From contig JAGPFC010000005.1 of assembly GCA_018056685.1 (NCBI GenBank), forward strand, positions 62,001-126,000: a DNA stretch of 64,000 nt, given 5' to 3'. This stretch comes from Smithella sp. (GTDB lineage Bacteria > Desulfobacterota > Syntrophia > Syntrophales > Smithellaceae). Shown here one piece after another: positions 18,323 to 27,057 of this stretch. Within the stretch, counting starts at the first letter, position 1; each line of letters begins with the position of its first letter. Both the position numbers and the translations under genes were made by a program. The notes under the pieces were generated by a model, which was not told the DNA's origin, ran no database searches, and was given only the letters and a program-made list of their open reading frames with translations.

Positions 18323-21136
18323 ATGGATACCATCAAAATCAGAGGAGCCGCTCAGCACAATTTAAAAAATATAAGCCTGGATATTCCCCGGGATAAATTT
18401 GTGATTATCACCGGTGTGAGCGGTTCGGGCAAATCTTCTCTCGCGTTTGATACGATTTACGCCGAAGGGCAGAGACGTTATGTAGAATCGCTTTCCACCT
18501 ACGCGCGGCAGTTTATCGGACAGATGGATAAACCCAATGTGGAATCCATTGAAGGCTTATCTCCCGCGATTGCCATCGAACAGCGCACGGCCAGTCATAA
18601 TCCCCGTTCTACCGTGGGAACCGTGACGGAGATTTACGATTACTTTCGTCTGCTTTATGCCGCCGTCGGAGTTTGTCATTGCTATCAATGCGGACGGGAA
18701 ATCAAATCCCAGACCATTGACGGCATTCTGGACAGCATTCTCGCGCTTCCGGAAAATACGGCCTTCAGTGTTTTGGCGCCGCTGGTCCGCGGGAAAAAAG
18801 GCGAGTTTCAGAAAGAACTGAAAAAACTTCAGAAAGAAGGTTTCGCCCGTGTCCGGATTGACGGAGAGATTCGTGATCTGGCCGAAGAAATTGTTTTGGC
18901 GAAGACTAAACGACACGATATTGATCTGGTGGTTGATCGTTTGATTCTCAAAGAGGGCGTCCGCAAGCGATTGCGGGATTCTCTGGAAATGGCGACATCC
19001 CGGGCGGAAGGGCTCGTCCGTATTGTGACGACCGGCGGCGAAGAAATACTTTACAGTGAGAAATACGCCTGTCCCGATTGCGGCATCAGCATTCCGGATC
19101 TGACACCGAGGATGTTTTCCTTCAACAGCCCCTATGGCGCGTGTCCTGATTGTAACGGTCTCGGTTCCTCCATGCGTTTCACCGAATATCTGGTTGTGCC
19201 GGACCCCGGATTATCCCTGCGGGACGGGGCGATCGCGCCCTGGGCCGGACGGCATTCTCTCTACTATTATAATATGCTGGATGCGCTCTCCACACATTAC
19301 GGATTTGATGTCAATACGCCGTTTAACAAACTGCCGGAGAAAATTCAAAAAACGCTGCTCTACGGATCGGGCAATGATCTGATTAAATTTTATCATGACC
19401 GGGGCGATAAAAGATATTTCTCGCACCGGCCGTTCGAAGGTGTGATCAAACAACTGGAGCGCCGCTGGAAAGAAACCACATCGACGGTTATCCGCAATGA
19501 TCTGATGCGTTACATTGATTTGAGCGCCTGCGATACCTGTCATGGAGCGCGCCTGAAGAAAGAAATTCTGGCCGTTACCATTATGGACAGGAATATTTAT
19601 GAATTGTGCCGATTGTCGATTCGCGACTGCTATCGGTTTTTCGAACAGATCAGTCTGTCTGCACAGGAAAAAAATATTACTGAAAGAATCATTCGGGAAA
19701 TTAAAAGCCGTCTGAGGTTTCTGCTGAATGTCGGCATGGATTATTTGAGCCTGGACCGGGCCACTTCATCTTTGTCAGGCGGTGAGAGTCAGCGCATCCG
19801 GCTGGCGACGCAGATCGGTTCCGGGCTGATGGGTGTTTTGTATGTTCTGGACGAGCCGACGGTCGGGCTGCATCAGAAAGATAATCTTCGTCTGATCGAA
19901 ACCTTGAAAAGACTTCGCGACATGGGGAATACGGTTCTGGTCGTGGAGCACGATGCCGACATGATTCTGGCCTGCGATCATATCGTGGATATCGGTCCCG
20001 GCGCAGGGACACAAGGCGGAGAAATCGTTTTTCAGGGAACGCCGTCCGAAATCATGAACGATGAAAAATCTTTGACGGGACGGTTTTTATCGGGAAAAGA
20101 TAGCATCGCGTTACCTTCGCGGAAAAGATCCCTGAAAGGAAGATACATTGTTATTGAAGGCGCCAGTGAAAACAATCTGAAGAATGTTGACATTAAAATT
20201 CCCGTGGGTGTTTTTACAGCGGTGACGGGCGTGTCCGGTTCCGGAAAAAGTACAATGGTCATTGAGACGCTTTACAAGGTGATGGCGCGTCGCCTCGATC
20301 AGTATAACGGCTCCATGGGCAAAATTAAAAAAGTGGTTGATCTGGGCGATATTGAGCGCGTCATTATGATTAATCAGCATCCCATCGGCCGCACGCCGCG
20401 CTCCAATCCGGCAACCTACACGGGCATTTTTTCTTTCATCCGCGATTTATTCACGAATCTTCCGGAATCCAGAATGCGCGGTTACAAGCCGGGACGTTTC
20501 AGCTTTAACGTCAAGGGAGGGCGCTGCGAAGCGTGCGAGGGAAACGGCATGATAAAAATCGAGATGCACTTCCTTCCGGATGTTTATGTGACCTGCGATG
20601 CCTGTCACGGCAAACGGTTTAACCGGGACACGCTGGATATCAAATACAAGGATAAGAACATTGCCGATGTACTGGATATGACCGTTAATCAGGCGCTGCT
20701 CTTTTTTTCAAATATTCCCTCCATCAAATCACACTTGCAACTGCTCAACGATGTCGGTTTGGGCTATATCCATCTGGGACAGTCGGCGACGACGCTTTCC
20801 GGCGGTGAGGCGCAGAGGATAAAACTGGCCCGGGAACTGGGCAAAAAATTAAACAGCAATACCCTTTATATTCTGGATGAACCGACCATCGGATTGCATT
20901 TCGCGGATATTCAAAAACTGCTGGATGTATTGATGCGCCTGGTGGATATGGGAAACACCATGGTGGTGATTGAACATAATCTGGATGTGATTAAATGTGC
21001 CGACCACATTATCGATCTGGGGCCGGAAGGGGGCACCGGCGGCGGCAGAATTGTTTCTTCCGGATCGGTCGAAGAGGTGGCAATGGACGAGAATTCTGTC
21101 ACCGGTCAATTTTTACGCCAGGTCATATCTTTATAA
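18323..21136 (+). CDS. uvrA: Excinuclease ABC subunit A
   Basis: A 937-residue UvrA, the damage-recognition ATPase of nucleotide excision repair. It has two ABC modules. The first has Walker A GVSGSGKSS near residue 31, a zinc-finger pair CPDCG and CPDCNG around 250-275, and signature LSGGESQRIRLA. The second has Walker A GVSGSGKST near 640, zinc pair CEACEG and CDACHG, and signature LSGGEAQRIKLA. The ATG is 14 bp after surA, with AAGAAG just upstream. It is separated from mfd by only the two foldase genes, so Mfd and UvrA are probably co-expressed. Confidence 0.98.
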   Translation: MDTIKIRGAAQHNLKNISLDIPRDKFVIITGVSGSGKSSLAFDTIYAEGQRRYVESLSTYARQFIGQMDKPNVESIEGLSPAIAIEQRTASHNPRSTVGTVTEIYDYFRLLYAAVGVCHCYQCGREIKSQTIDGILDSILALPENTAFSVLAPLVRGKKGEFQKELKKLQKEGFARVRIDGEIRDLAEEIVLAKTKRHDIDLVVDRLILKEGVRKRLRDSLEMATSRAEGLVRIVTTGGEEILYSEKYACPDCGISIPDLTPRMFSFNSPYGACPDCNGLGSSMRFTEYLVVPDPGLSLRDGAIAPWAGRHSLYYYNMLDALSTHYGFDVNTPFNKLPEKIQKTLLYGSGNDLIKFYHDRGDKRYFSHRPFEGVIKQLERRWKETTSTVIRNDLMRYIDLSACDTCHGARLKKEILAVTIMDRNIYELCRLSIRDCYRFFEQISLSAQEKNITERIIREIKSRLRFLLNVGMDYLSLDRATSSLSGGESQRIRLATQIGSGLMGVLYVLDEPTVGLHQKDNLRLIETLKRLRDMGNTVLVVEHDADMILACDHIVDIGPGAGTQGGEIVFQGTPSEIMNDEKSLTGRFLSGKDSIALPSRKRSLKGRYIVIEGASENNLKNVDIKIPVGVFTAVTGVSGSGKSTMVIETLYKVMARRLDQYNGSMGKIKKVVDLGDIERVIMINQHPIGRTPRSNPATYTGIFSFIRDLFTNLPESRMRGYKPGRFSFNVKGGRCEACEGNGMIKIEMHFLPDVYVTCDACHGKRFNRDTLDIKYKDKNIADVLDMTVNQALLFFSNIPSIKSHLQLLNDVGLGYIHLGQSATTLSGGEAQRIKLARELGKKLNSNTLYILDEPTIGLHFADIQKLLDVLMRLVDMGNTMVVIEHNLDVIKCADHIIDLGPEGGTGGGRIVSSGSVEEVAMDENSVTGQFLRQVISL

Positions 21137-21155
21137 AAAATTACGCCTCAATCTT

Positions 21156-21854
21156 CTAGCGGTTCCTTTCGCCGAAAATGGCTCTGCCGATGCGCACAAG
21201 GGTTGCGCCTTCTTCAATGGCGATTTCAAAATCATCCGTCATGCCCATGGAAAGTTCATCCATCTGAATATCGGCAATGCCTTCCTGAATAATCTTTTGC
21301 TGAAGATTTCTCAGAGCGGAAAAAAAAGGACGGGAATTTTCCGGATTGTCGGAATAGGGCGCCATCGTCATCAGACCTTTTATCCTTAGATTCTCCAGTT
21401 TAGAAACATTTTTGATCAGTTCCGGAATCTGAGAAGGGGCGATGCCGCTTTTTGATTTTTCTCCGCTGACATTGACTTCAATCAGAATATTGATTTTACG
21501 GCCGATCAGTCCGGCTCTTTTGTCGATTTCCCTGGCCAGATCCAATCGGTCAACGGAATGGATATAGTCGAACAGGTTGACGACATACTTGGCTTTATTG
21601 GTTTGCAGATGGCCGATCATATGCCACTGGACCTTCTCCTTGATGAGGGCGATTTTATCTCTTGCTTCCTGAACGTAGTTTTCGCCACAAGCTGTCACTC
21701 CCGCTTTGATCGCCTGTTCCACAATCGCGGGCGCGACGGTTTTGGTGACAGCCAGAAGTTTGACCGAATCGGGAGAGCGATTACATCTTGCGGCGGCGGC
21801 AGCGATTCTCTGTCTGACTTGAACGATATTGGCCGTGATATCCGTTTCCATCAT
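21156..21854 (-). CDS. YggS-family PLP-binding protein
   Basis: A 232-residue single-domain PLP-binding protein of the YggS/PROSC (PLPBP) family, which balances pyridoxal phosphate and amino-acid pools. The PLP lysine is in LLAVTKT, followed by CGENYVQEARDK, HMIGHLQTNKAKYVV, LIEVNVSGEKSKSG, LMTMAPYSD and the C-terminal LSMGMTDDFEIAIEEGATLVRIG. The start ATG-ATG pair is only 3 nt after the stop of maf, so translation is probably coupled. The 3' end converges with uvrA across 19 bp with no obvious terminator. Confidence 0.94.
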   Translation of the reverse strand: MMETDITANIVQVRQRIAAAAARCNRSPDSVKLLAVTKTVAPAIVEQAIKAGVTACGENYVQEARDKIALIKEKVQWHMIGHLQTNKAKYVVNLFDYIHSVDRLDLAREIDKRAGLIGRKINILIEVNVSGEKSKSGIAPSQIPELIKNVSKLENLRIKGLMTMAPYSDNPENSRPFFSALRNLQQKIIQEGIADIQMDELSMGMTDDFEIAIEEGATLVRIGRAIFGERNR

Positions 21855-21857
21855 TGT

Positions 21858-22460
21858 CTATCGAAAACTGATTGCTTTTAATTTTTTTAAAGTTTCCAGA
21901 ACATCGCAAAGCGGCAATCCGATGACGTTGGTGTAGGAGCCGCGGATCGATTGAATGAAATAAGCGCCTTTGCCCTGAATGGCGTAGCCACCGGCTTTAT
22001 CATAGGGTTCATCACAGGCAATGTACCAGTTCACTTCATCAGGGCTGATCGTTTTGAATTTCACGGCGGATTGCACAACCCGGGTGGTGCAGATTCCGGA
22101 ATCCATACGGGCAATTGTATAACCTGTAAAAACGCGATGTTCATGTCCGCTTAATTTATGAAGCATCGTTTTGGCCTGATGGGGGTTCGCCGGTTTACCT
22201 AAAATAGCGCCGTCAATGACGACAATGGTGTCTGCTCCTAAAACCCAGGTGGCCGGATGCCGGCAGGCAACAACCATCGCTTTTTCACGCGCTAGTCTTT
22301 TGACGTGCTGCCGCGGACTTTCACCTTCAAGATAATCTTCGTTGACATGCGCCGGAATAATTTTGAAATTCAATCCCATCGACCGGAGCATTTCCCGCCG
22401 CCGGGGTGAAGCGGAGGCTAAAATAAATTGGTTGCTGGTTTTTACCGTCATTTTGCTCAC
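21858..22460 (-). CDS. maf: Maf-family nucleoside triphosphate pyrophosphatase
   Basis: About 200 residues, with the Maf hallmark ILASASPRRREML at the N terminus, the catalytic VLGADTIVV with the conserved Asp, GKPANPHQA, and the C-terminal DKAGGYAIQGKGA. Maf proteins hydrolyse canonical or modified NTPs to NMP and pyrophosphate. Two starts are possible: GTG at 22460 and an in-frame ATG at 22451; neither has a strong Shine-Dalgarno. It is the first gene of a pair with the YggS homologue and is divergent from the selenoprotein gene at 22590. Confidence 0.93.
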   Translation of the reverse strand: MSKMTVKTSNQFILASASPRRREMLRSMGLNFKIIPAHVNEDYLEGESPRQHVKRLAREKAMVVACRHPATWVLGADTIVVIDGAILGKPANPHQAKTMLHKLSGHEHRVFTGYTIARMDSGICTTRVVQSAVKFKTISPDEVNWYIACDEPYDKAGGYAIQGKGAYFIQSIRGSYTNVIGLPLCDVLETLKKLKAISFR

Positions 22461-22589
22461 TTTACCGGAGATTCAAAACGAAAATTTCTATCACAAATTT
22501 AGACCTGACTGTCAATTATTAAATGCATTTGCAAATTCATTAAAAATATTGTAACGATGCCGGCAAGTTCATTTCAGAGAGGTAAAAAA

Positions 22590-22886
22590 ATGAAAAAGAA
22601 ATTTATCCTGATATTCATATTGATTTTCCTGGCCGTGTCCGGCAGTCAGGCGCTGGCTAAAGAAAGAATTGTCAAATTGACCTTACCCGGTTGTAGCGCC
22701 TGAGGAACAAAAGCCAGGATAGGGGCTATCCTGAAGGATATTAAAGGCATCAAACAATATCAATTTGTGCAAAAGGATTTTCTCGTTATAACGTTTGACG
22801 ATAAAATAACTTCGTTCCAAACAATTGCAAAGGCACTGAAAAAAGGAGGCAAGGAAATAAAAGAGAAACCCATTTATATCAAGTAA
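22590..22886 (+). CDS. Secreted small selenoprotein with CxxU motif (heavy-metal-associated/thioredoxin-like size), UGA read as Sec
   Basis: The frame runs ATG 22590 to TAA 22884-22886 with one internal TGA at 22701-22703, giving 98 residues with Sec at position 38. Residues 1-23 are a classic signal peptide (MKKK, a hydrophobic core of Ile/Leu/Phe, then SQALA). The mature start KERIVKLTLPGCSAU places Cys35 and Sec38 in a C-S-A-U redox/metal motif right after a first beta strand. The rest reads beta-alpha-beta-beta-alpha (RIGAILKDIKG, YQFVQKDFLVITFDD, SFQTIAKALKKGG), which suits an HMA/MerP-like ferredoxin fold. A stem-loop begins 11 nt after the TGA, and tRNA-Sec is in the same window. Coding character is maintained on both sides of the TGA, which argues against a nonsense mutation. 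Function is unknown: metal or thiol/selenol chemistry in the periplasm is an inference. Confidence 0.82.
22715..22733 (+). promoter_or_regulatory. SECIS-like hairpin downstream of UGA
   Basis: A perfect 8-bp stem (CAGGATAG with CTATCCTG) and a GGG apical loop start 11 nt after the TGA at 22701. The loop is about 20 nt from the UGA, within the range usual for bacterial SelB-dependent SECIS elements, which carry a G near the top of the loop. It lies inside the coding frame, as bacterial SECIS elements do. Confidence 0.7.
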
Positions 22887-22888
22887 AA

Positions 22889-23965
22889 CTAAATGTACTT
22901 TTTCAATTTAGCCGCTTCCAGTTTTTCGACGATTTTTTTGACGTCCTGGGAGCGGCCTTTTTTACAAATCAGCAAAGCGTCTTTGGTTTCAACGATAATG
23001 AGATCCCGGACGCCCACCAGCGCTGTTAATCGGCCCGGATTGTAGATCAGGGAACCTTCCGAATCTTCGAAAACCGTCCGGCTGTCTTTTAATGCAACAT
23101 TGCCGTTGCCGACCCGGGGAGATATTTCCCAGACGGCATCCCAGCTTCCCACATCACTCCAGCCGAAGTCTCCCGGAATGATAAAAACGTTATCCGCTTT
23201 TTCCATGACGCCGTAATCGATGGAAATGGACTCAAGTTTTTTATACACACGGGAAACGATGGAGGCTTCTTCAGCAGAGCCCAGGGCCTGATCAATTTTC
23301 ATCAACCCGGCATATAAGTTGGGCAGACGGAGACTGATTTCCTGCAGGATGACGGAAGTCCGCCAGATAAACATACCGCTGTTCCAGTAGAAGTTGCCGC
23401 TCTGGACGAATTCCTGAGCCTTTCTAAAATCCGGTTTTTCGCGGATGGAACGGACGCGGAAAACATCTTCATGATTGATTTTCCCGAATAAATTATCCCG
23501 TTCAATGTATCCGAAACCGGTTTGTATACTGGTTGGTTTGATGCCGATGGTCACCAGGCCGTTTTCCTGCGAGGCGACTTTTACGGCGGCGCTGATGAGA
23601 TCAATATATTTTTGAGCATCGGCAATGGCGTGATCAGAGGGCAGGACTACCATGACATCATCGGAAACAATTTTACGGATATGCAAAGCGGCCAGGCCGA
23701 TACAGGCGGCGGTATTTCTTCCTTCCGGTTCGATGATAATATTGCGCGCGGGTATTTCCGGAAGTTGTTTTTTTAAAGTACGGGAATGCTTCCGGCCGGT
23801 GACGACGAGAATATTTTCCGGCTCAACCAGAACTTTAATGCGTTCGACGGTTTCCTGGAGAATGGTTTTTTCACTGGTGATATCCAGCAAATGTTTGGGC
23901 TTCTTTTCCCGGCTGCGGGGCCAGAATCTTGCGCCTTTACCACCGGCCATGATGACTGCGTACAT
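22889..23965 (-). CDS. Mannose-1-phosphate guanylyltransferase
   Basis: A 358-residue nucleotidyltransferase making GDP-mannose from mannose-1-P and GTP. The N terminus is AVIMAGGKGARFWPRSREKKPKHLL, the GGxGxRxWPxSR and PKHLL signature of ManC/Cps-type enzymes. LPSDHAI is the metal-binding region, FYWNSGMFIW follows, and YGVMEKADNV with FGWSDVGSWDA completes the family pattern. The C-terminal phosphomannose isomerase domain found in bifunctional enzymes is absent. The ATG sits behind GAGGAGATAAG. Its 3' end converges with the selenoprotein gene, with 2 bp between the stops. It probably supplies surface polysaccharide synthesis. Confidence 0.92.
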   Translation of the reverse strand: MYAVIMAGGKGARFWPRSREKKPKHLLDITSEKTILQETVERIKVLVEPENILVVTGRKHSRTLKKQLPEIPARNIIIEPEGRNTAACIGLAALHIRKIVSDDVMVVLPSDHAIADAQKYIDLISAAVKVASQENGLVTIGIKPTSIQTGFGYIERDNLFGKINHEDVFRVRSIREKPDFRKAQEFVQSGNFYWNSGMFIWRTSVILQEISLRLPNLYAGLMKIDQALGSAEEASIVSRVYKKLESISIDYGVMEKADNVFIIPGDFGWSDVGSWDAVWEISPRVGNGNVALKDSRTVFEDSEGSLIYNPGRLTALVGVRDLIIVETKDALLICKKGRSQDVKKIVEKLEAAKLKKYI

Positions 23966-24061
23966 ATCTTATCTCCTCTGCCGTCGCTGAACAAGCGTGA
24001 TGGATGCTTATAATATAATGTGTCTTGCAATTTCAAGCGGGAAAAGATAATTTATCGCACC

Positions 24062-25255
24062 ATGACAACAATCGTGTATCCGGAAATCACATTGAAGAAA
24101 GGACGGGAAGCCGCTTTGCTGCGCGGTCATCCTTGGGTGTTTTCCGGCGCGATTGCCACGACAAAGGGAAAACCGGGTCCCGGCGACATCGTGTTAGCGA
24201 GAGATTCCGGAGGCAAGCCGGTGGCGCTGGGCTTTTACAATCCTTTGACCGATATCGCCTTTCGTGTTTTAACGGATCGATGTGAAGAAAATATTTCCCA
24301 GTATTTCTGGCAGGCTCGTCTGAATGCCGCCTGCAAACTGAGACAGAAGGTCGTCAATGAACAAACCAACGCTTACCGTCTGATCAATGCCGAGGGTGAC
24401 GGATTTCCCGGATTGATCGTCGATGTCTATCATGACACGGTGGTTGTTTCGATTGCCACGGCGGGGATGGAAAAACAAAAAAGTCACATTCTTAACGCTC
24501 TGATCACCCAGCTCAAACCGGCGAGAATTTATGAACAAAGCGGCAGCCGGTCACGCGAATTGGAAGGGTTGAAAAAAAGAAACGGCATGATCTTCGGAGA
24601 TGATCAATGTGATTCCGTGGAGATTATGGAAAACGGCCTGAAGTTTGAAGTGGATTTCATCACGGGTCAGAAAACCGGATTTTTTCTCGATCAGCGCATC
24701 AATCGGGAAAGGCTGGGAGCCTTGAGCCGGGACGCGCAGGTGTTGAATTGTTTTTGTTACAGCGGCGCTTTTTCGGTCTATTGCGCCGAAGGAGGAGCGA
24801 AACGGGTGGTTTCTCTGGATATATCCAAATCTGCCTGTGCCCTCGCGAGAAAGAATTTACATCTCAACTGGTTTTCCGCGGATAACCATCCGGTCATGGA
24901 AACGGATGTGTTTGCCTATCTGCGCAATACGCCGGATGTTTTTAACATGATCATTCTGGACCCGCCGGCATTCGCCAAAGATAAGAAAGATGTGCGAAAA
25001 GCCGCGCGCGGTTATAAGGAAATAAATCTGCAAGCCTTGAAGCATCTCAAGGCTGGTGGTGTCCTCGCGACCTTCTCCTGTTCCAATTTCATTGAAGAAG
25101 ATCTTTTTCATAAAATTGTTCTTGCCGCGGCACGCGATGCCGGTTCCGATTTACAGCTTTTAGCGAGGCTGGAAGCAGGTCCGGATCATCCTGTCCTGCT
25201 GGGCCATCCCGAAGGACGCTATCTGAAAGGATTGCTGCTGGTTAAAATAAAATAA
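24062..25255 (+). CDS. RlmI-like class I SAM-dependent rRNA methyltransferase
   Basis: A 397-residue 23S rRNA (cytosine-5)-methyltransferase homologue. An N-terminal PUA domain (RGHPWVFSGAI, about 1-80) precedes a Rossmann methyltransferase with the SAM loop LNCFCYSGAFSVYCAEGGA and LDIS acid, then the DPPAFAK motif and a catalytic-type Cys in TFSCSNF. The frame can be extended to 24020, but the PUA domain begins with MTTIVYPEITLKKGRE, so ATG 24062 is used. It is divergent from the ManC-like gene, and the shared 96-bp region should hold both promoters. Confidence 0.88.
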   Translation: MTTIVYPEITLKKGREAALLRGHPWVFSGAIATTKGKPGPGDIVLARDSGGKPVALGFYNPLTDIAFRVLTDRCEENISQYFWQARLNAACKLRQKVVNEQTNAYRLINAEGDGFPGLIVDVYHDTVVVSIATAGMEKQKSHILNALITQLKPARIYEQSGSRSRELEGLKKRNGMIFGDDQCDSVEIMENGLKFEVDFITGQKTGFFLDQRINRERLGALSRDAQVLNCFCYSGAFSVYCAEGGAKRVVSLDISKSACALARKNLHLNWFSADNHPVMETDVFAYLRNTPDVFNMIILDPPAFAKDKKDVRKAARGYKEINLQALKHLKAGGVLATFSCSNFIEEDLFHKIVLAAARDAGSDLQLLARLEAGPDHPVLLGHPEGRYLKGLLLVKIK

Positions 25256-25285
25256 CAGCCCCTCTTGATGTCATATTCATTTTAA

Positions 25286-25684
25286 TCAAGGGATGGACAG
25301 ATTGCCGGCTATCTTGTCATGGATCAGACGGGATGCCATATGATTGCCGACTGTTCCAACGAATACGGACACGGACGTCAAATTTTTATCCAGGTATTCC
25401 ACTTTGATGGTTGCGTTTTCTTCCTGAATAAAAGCTTTGATAACGCCTGTGGAAATTTTACGGTCTTTTTGAATATCGGTCGCTTTCAATTCGGTCAAGG
25501 CTTTTTCACAGGCTTTCCAGACCGGATCAATATCGGCTTTGTACTCCGTGATCAGACTGCCATCCTGATAAAAGAATTTTCCGGAACTGATACCGGCAAC
25601 TTTCCCCTGAAAATTTATGGCAAAATTGCATCCCGTGATCAACATTAACGATACAAATAAGAACGCTATAATTTTATTTTTCAT
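25286..25684 (-). CDS. Small lipoprotein, DUF3568-like
   Basis: A 132-residue predicted lipoprotein with lipobox LITGC at about Cys19. The mature part begins with a short Gly-rich strand (GKVAGISSGKFFYQDG), followed by WKACEKALTELKATDIQKDRK, an alternating alpha/beta pattern seen in small DUF3568-type lipoproteins of deltaproteobacteria. The function is unknown. It is the last gene of the minus-strand run pyrE - DUF3047-like - this gene, 23 bp after its upstream neighbour, and it converges with the RlmI-like gene. Confidence 0.65.
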   Translation of the reverse strand: MKNKIIAFLFVSLMLITGCNFAINFQGKVAGISSGKFFYQDGSLITEYKADIDPVWKACEKALTELKATDIQKDRKISTGVIKAFIQEENATIKVEYLDKNLTSVSVFVGTVGNHMASRLIHDKIAGNLSIP

Positions 25685-25707
25685 ATAAGACTCTCCGGTT
25701 GTGTAAA

Positions 25708-26442
25708 TTATCGTGCTGCTTGTGCCAGCGCGATATCTTTCGAATCCGCGCTGAAGTATATTTCACCGATGAGACTTTCAGCCGGACTCTTGGTGTGTTG
25801 CGAATTGATGTGGATCTGCACCCCGGTTGTCTTTCCCTGAGGTTCGCCGCCTTTCACATCTCCGAATAATTTTTTATAATCTTGATAAAGATTGCGCCTT
25901 TCTGTGTACCAATTACCGGTTTGGTCCGTCCGGTTTCTCAGGACGATATAGCGGAGCTTGTCGCCGCCCGTCTGTGAACTGCGGCCGCTCCATCCTTTAG
26001 GAGCTTCGGTATCCCAGATGTATCCGATGACCGGCGTATTGGTCATCGCCGGGAAACCGGTGGGCTTAAAGGCCACATAAAGCTGCAGCGCCTGATCATC
26101 GGTGGCTGATTTGCGCACATCACCGCCGGCGGGCAACTTGTTGGCTTTCCAGCGCCAGCACAGCACGGGATATTTTTTGACGTCAACCCTGACTTCTTTC
26201 TGTAAACCGAAAGATGAATCACCGGCAGACTTCAAATAGAGAAAAAGCTGGTCATTTTCTTTCTTGATTTCCAGGTCAGGTTTACCTTTCTTCTTGTCCA
26301 GTTTCCATCCGGCAGGGATATGATTGGTCATGTCGGCGGGAGTAAATCTGGTGACCGGAATCATCGGGAATTCGGCAAGAGAAACGATGGCGGTTGATAA
26401 AATGATAGTCAGGCAAAACAGGCAAACAGGTAATTTTCTCAT
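25708..26442 (-). CDS. Exported DUF3047-like protein
   Basis: A 244-residue protein with a signal peptide (MRKLPVCLFCL... ending SLA). The mature protein has the Trp- and Asp-rich pattern of DUF3047: VLCWRWKANKLPAGGDVR, DDQALQLYVAF, a GYIWDTEAPKGW segment and YIVLRNR. It is likely a beta-sandwich periplasmic protein of unknown function. It is 9 bp downstream of pyrE and 23 bp upstream of the small lipoprotein, so it is probably co-transcribed, although no metabolic link to pyrimidine synthesis is apparent. Confidence 0.7.
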   Translation of the reverse strand: MRKLPVCLFCLTIILSTAIVSLAEFPMIPVTRFTPADMTNHIPAGWKLDKKKGKPDLEIKKENDQLFLYLKSAGDSSFGLQKEVRVDVKKYPVLCWRWKANKLPAGGDVRKSATDDQALQLYVAFKPTGFPAMTNTPVIGYIWDTEAPKGWSGRSSQTGGDKLRYIVLRNRTDQTGNWYTERRNLYQDYKKLFGDVKGGEPQGKTTGVQIHINSQHTKSPAESLIGEIYFSADSKDIALAQAAR

Positions 26443-26451
26443 TCAATCTCC

Positions 26452-27033
26452 TTAGTGTTGATTTTGTTTTTCGCGCAATTTCATGACGTCAGTCCGGGTC
26501 AGGATGCTTCTGACGTTATCGACATATTTCAGGATATTCTCTCTGCCGCCTTCTTCGCGATCAATCAGTGTAATAACCATTTCAATGTCCAGTCCTGATT
26601 TGCGGGCCTGTTCAATGGCGGCGATGGTGGAACCGCCGGTTGTAATCACATCATCAATAATGGCGATTTTTTCACCGGGCCGGACATTGCCTTCGATGGC
26701 GCTTTTGGTGCCGTGATCTTTGACATCTTTTCGGACAATGAAAGATTTGACGGGTTTCCCTTTCTGGTAGGATATTACGGCGAGCGCGTTGGCGATGGGA
26801 TCAGCGCCCAGCGTCAATCCGCCGGCGGCGGTGATGTCGGTATCCTTGACAAGATCAAAGATAATGGCGCCGATGAGATTCATCCCTTCGGGATCGAGGG
26901 TTGTCGGTTTGCAATTGAAGTAATAATTGCTTTGTCTGCCGGAAGCGAGCGTGAACGGAGGATCTTCGCTGTACTTAAACGATTTTTCCAGGATGATTTC
27001 GCCCAGTCTTTCCTTCATTTTTTCAATGGTCAT
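26452..27033 (-). CDS. pyrE: Orotate phosphoribosyltransferase
   Basis: A 193-residue enzyme converting orotate and PRPP to OMP in pyrimidine synthesis. It has the PRPP loop IAIIDDVITTGGSTIAAIE, the substrate-side FTLASGRQSNYYFNCKPTTLDPEG and the flexible-loop VRKDVKDHGTKSAIEG. The length is usual for the bacterial type. The ATG is 8 nt after CGGAG. It follows tonB by 24 bp on the same strand and is the only nucleotide-synthesis gene in this window. Confidence 0.95.
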   Translation of the reverse strand: MTIEKMKERLGEIILEKSFKYSEDPPFTLASGRQSNYYFNCKPTTLDPEGMNLIGAIIFDLVKDTDITAAGGLTLGADPIANALAVISYQKGKPVKSFIVRKDVKDHGTKSAIEGNVRPGEKIAIIDDVITTGGSTIAAIEQARKSGLDIEMVITLIDREEGGRENILKYVDNVRSILTRTDVMKLREKQNQH

Positions 27034-27057
27034 GATGTTTGCTCCGCTGTCTGTCAG

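Noticed and set aside
22701..22703. TGA in the small gene at 22590 read as a nonsense mutation (pseudogene)
   Set aside because: The frame continues with protein-like sequence for 60 codons, the TGA sits three residues after a Cys in a redox-type motif, a hairpin follows, and selC is present.
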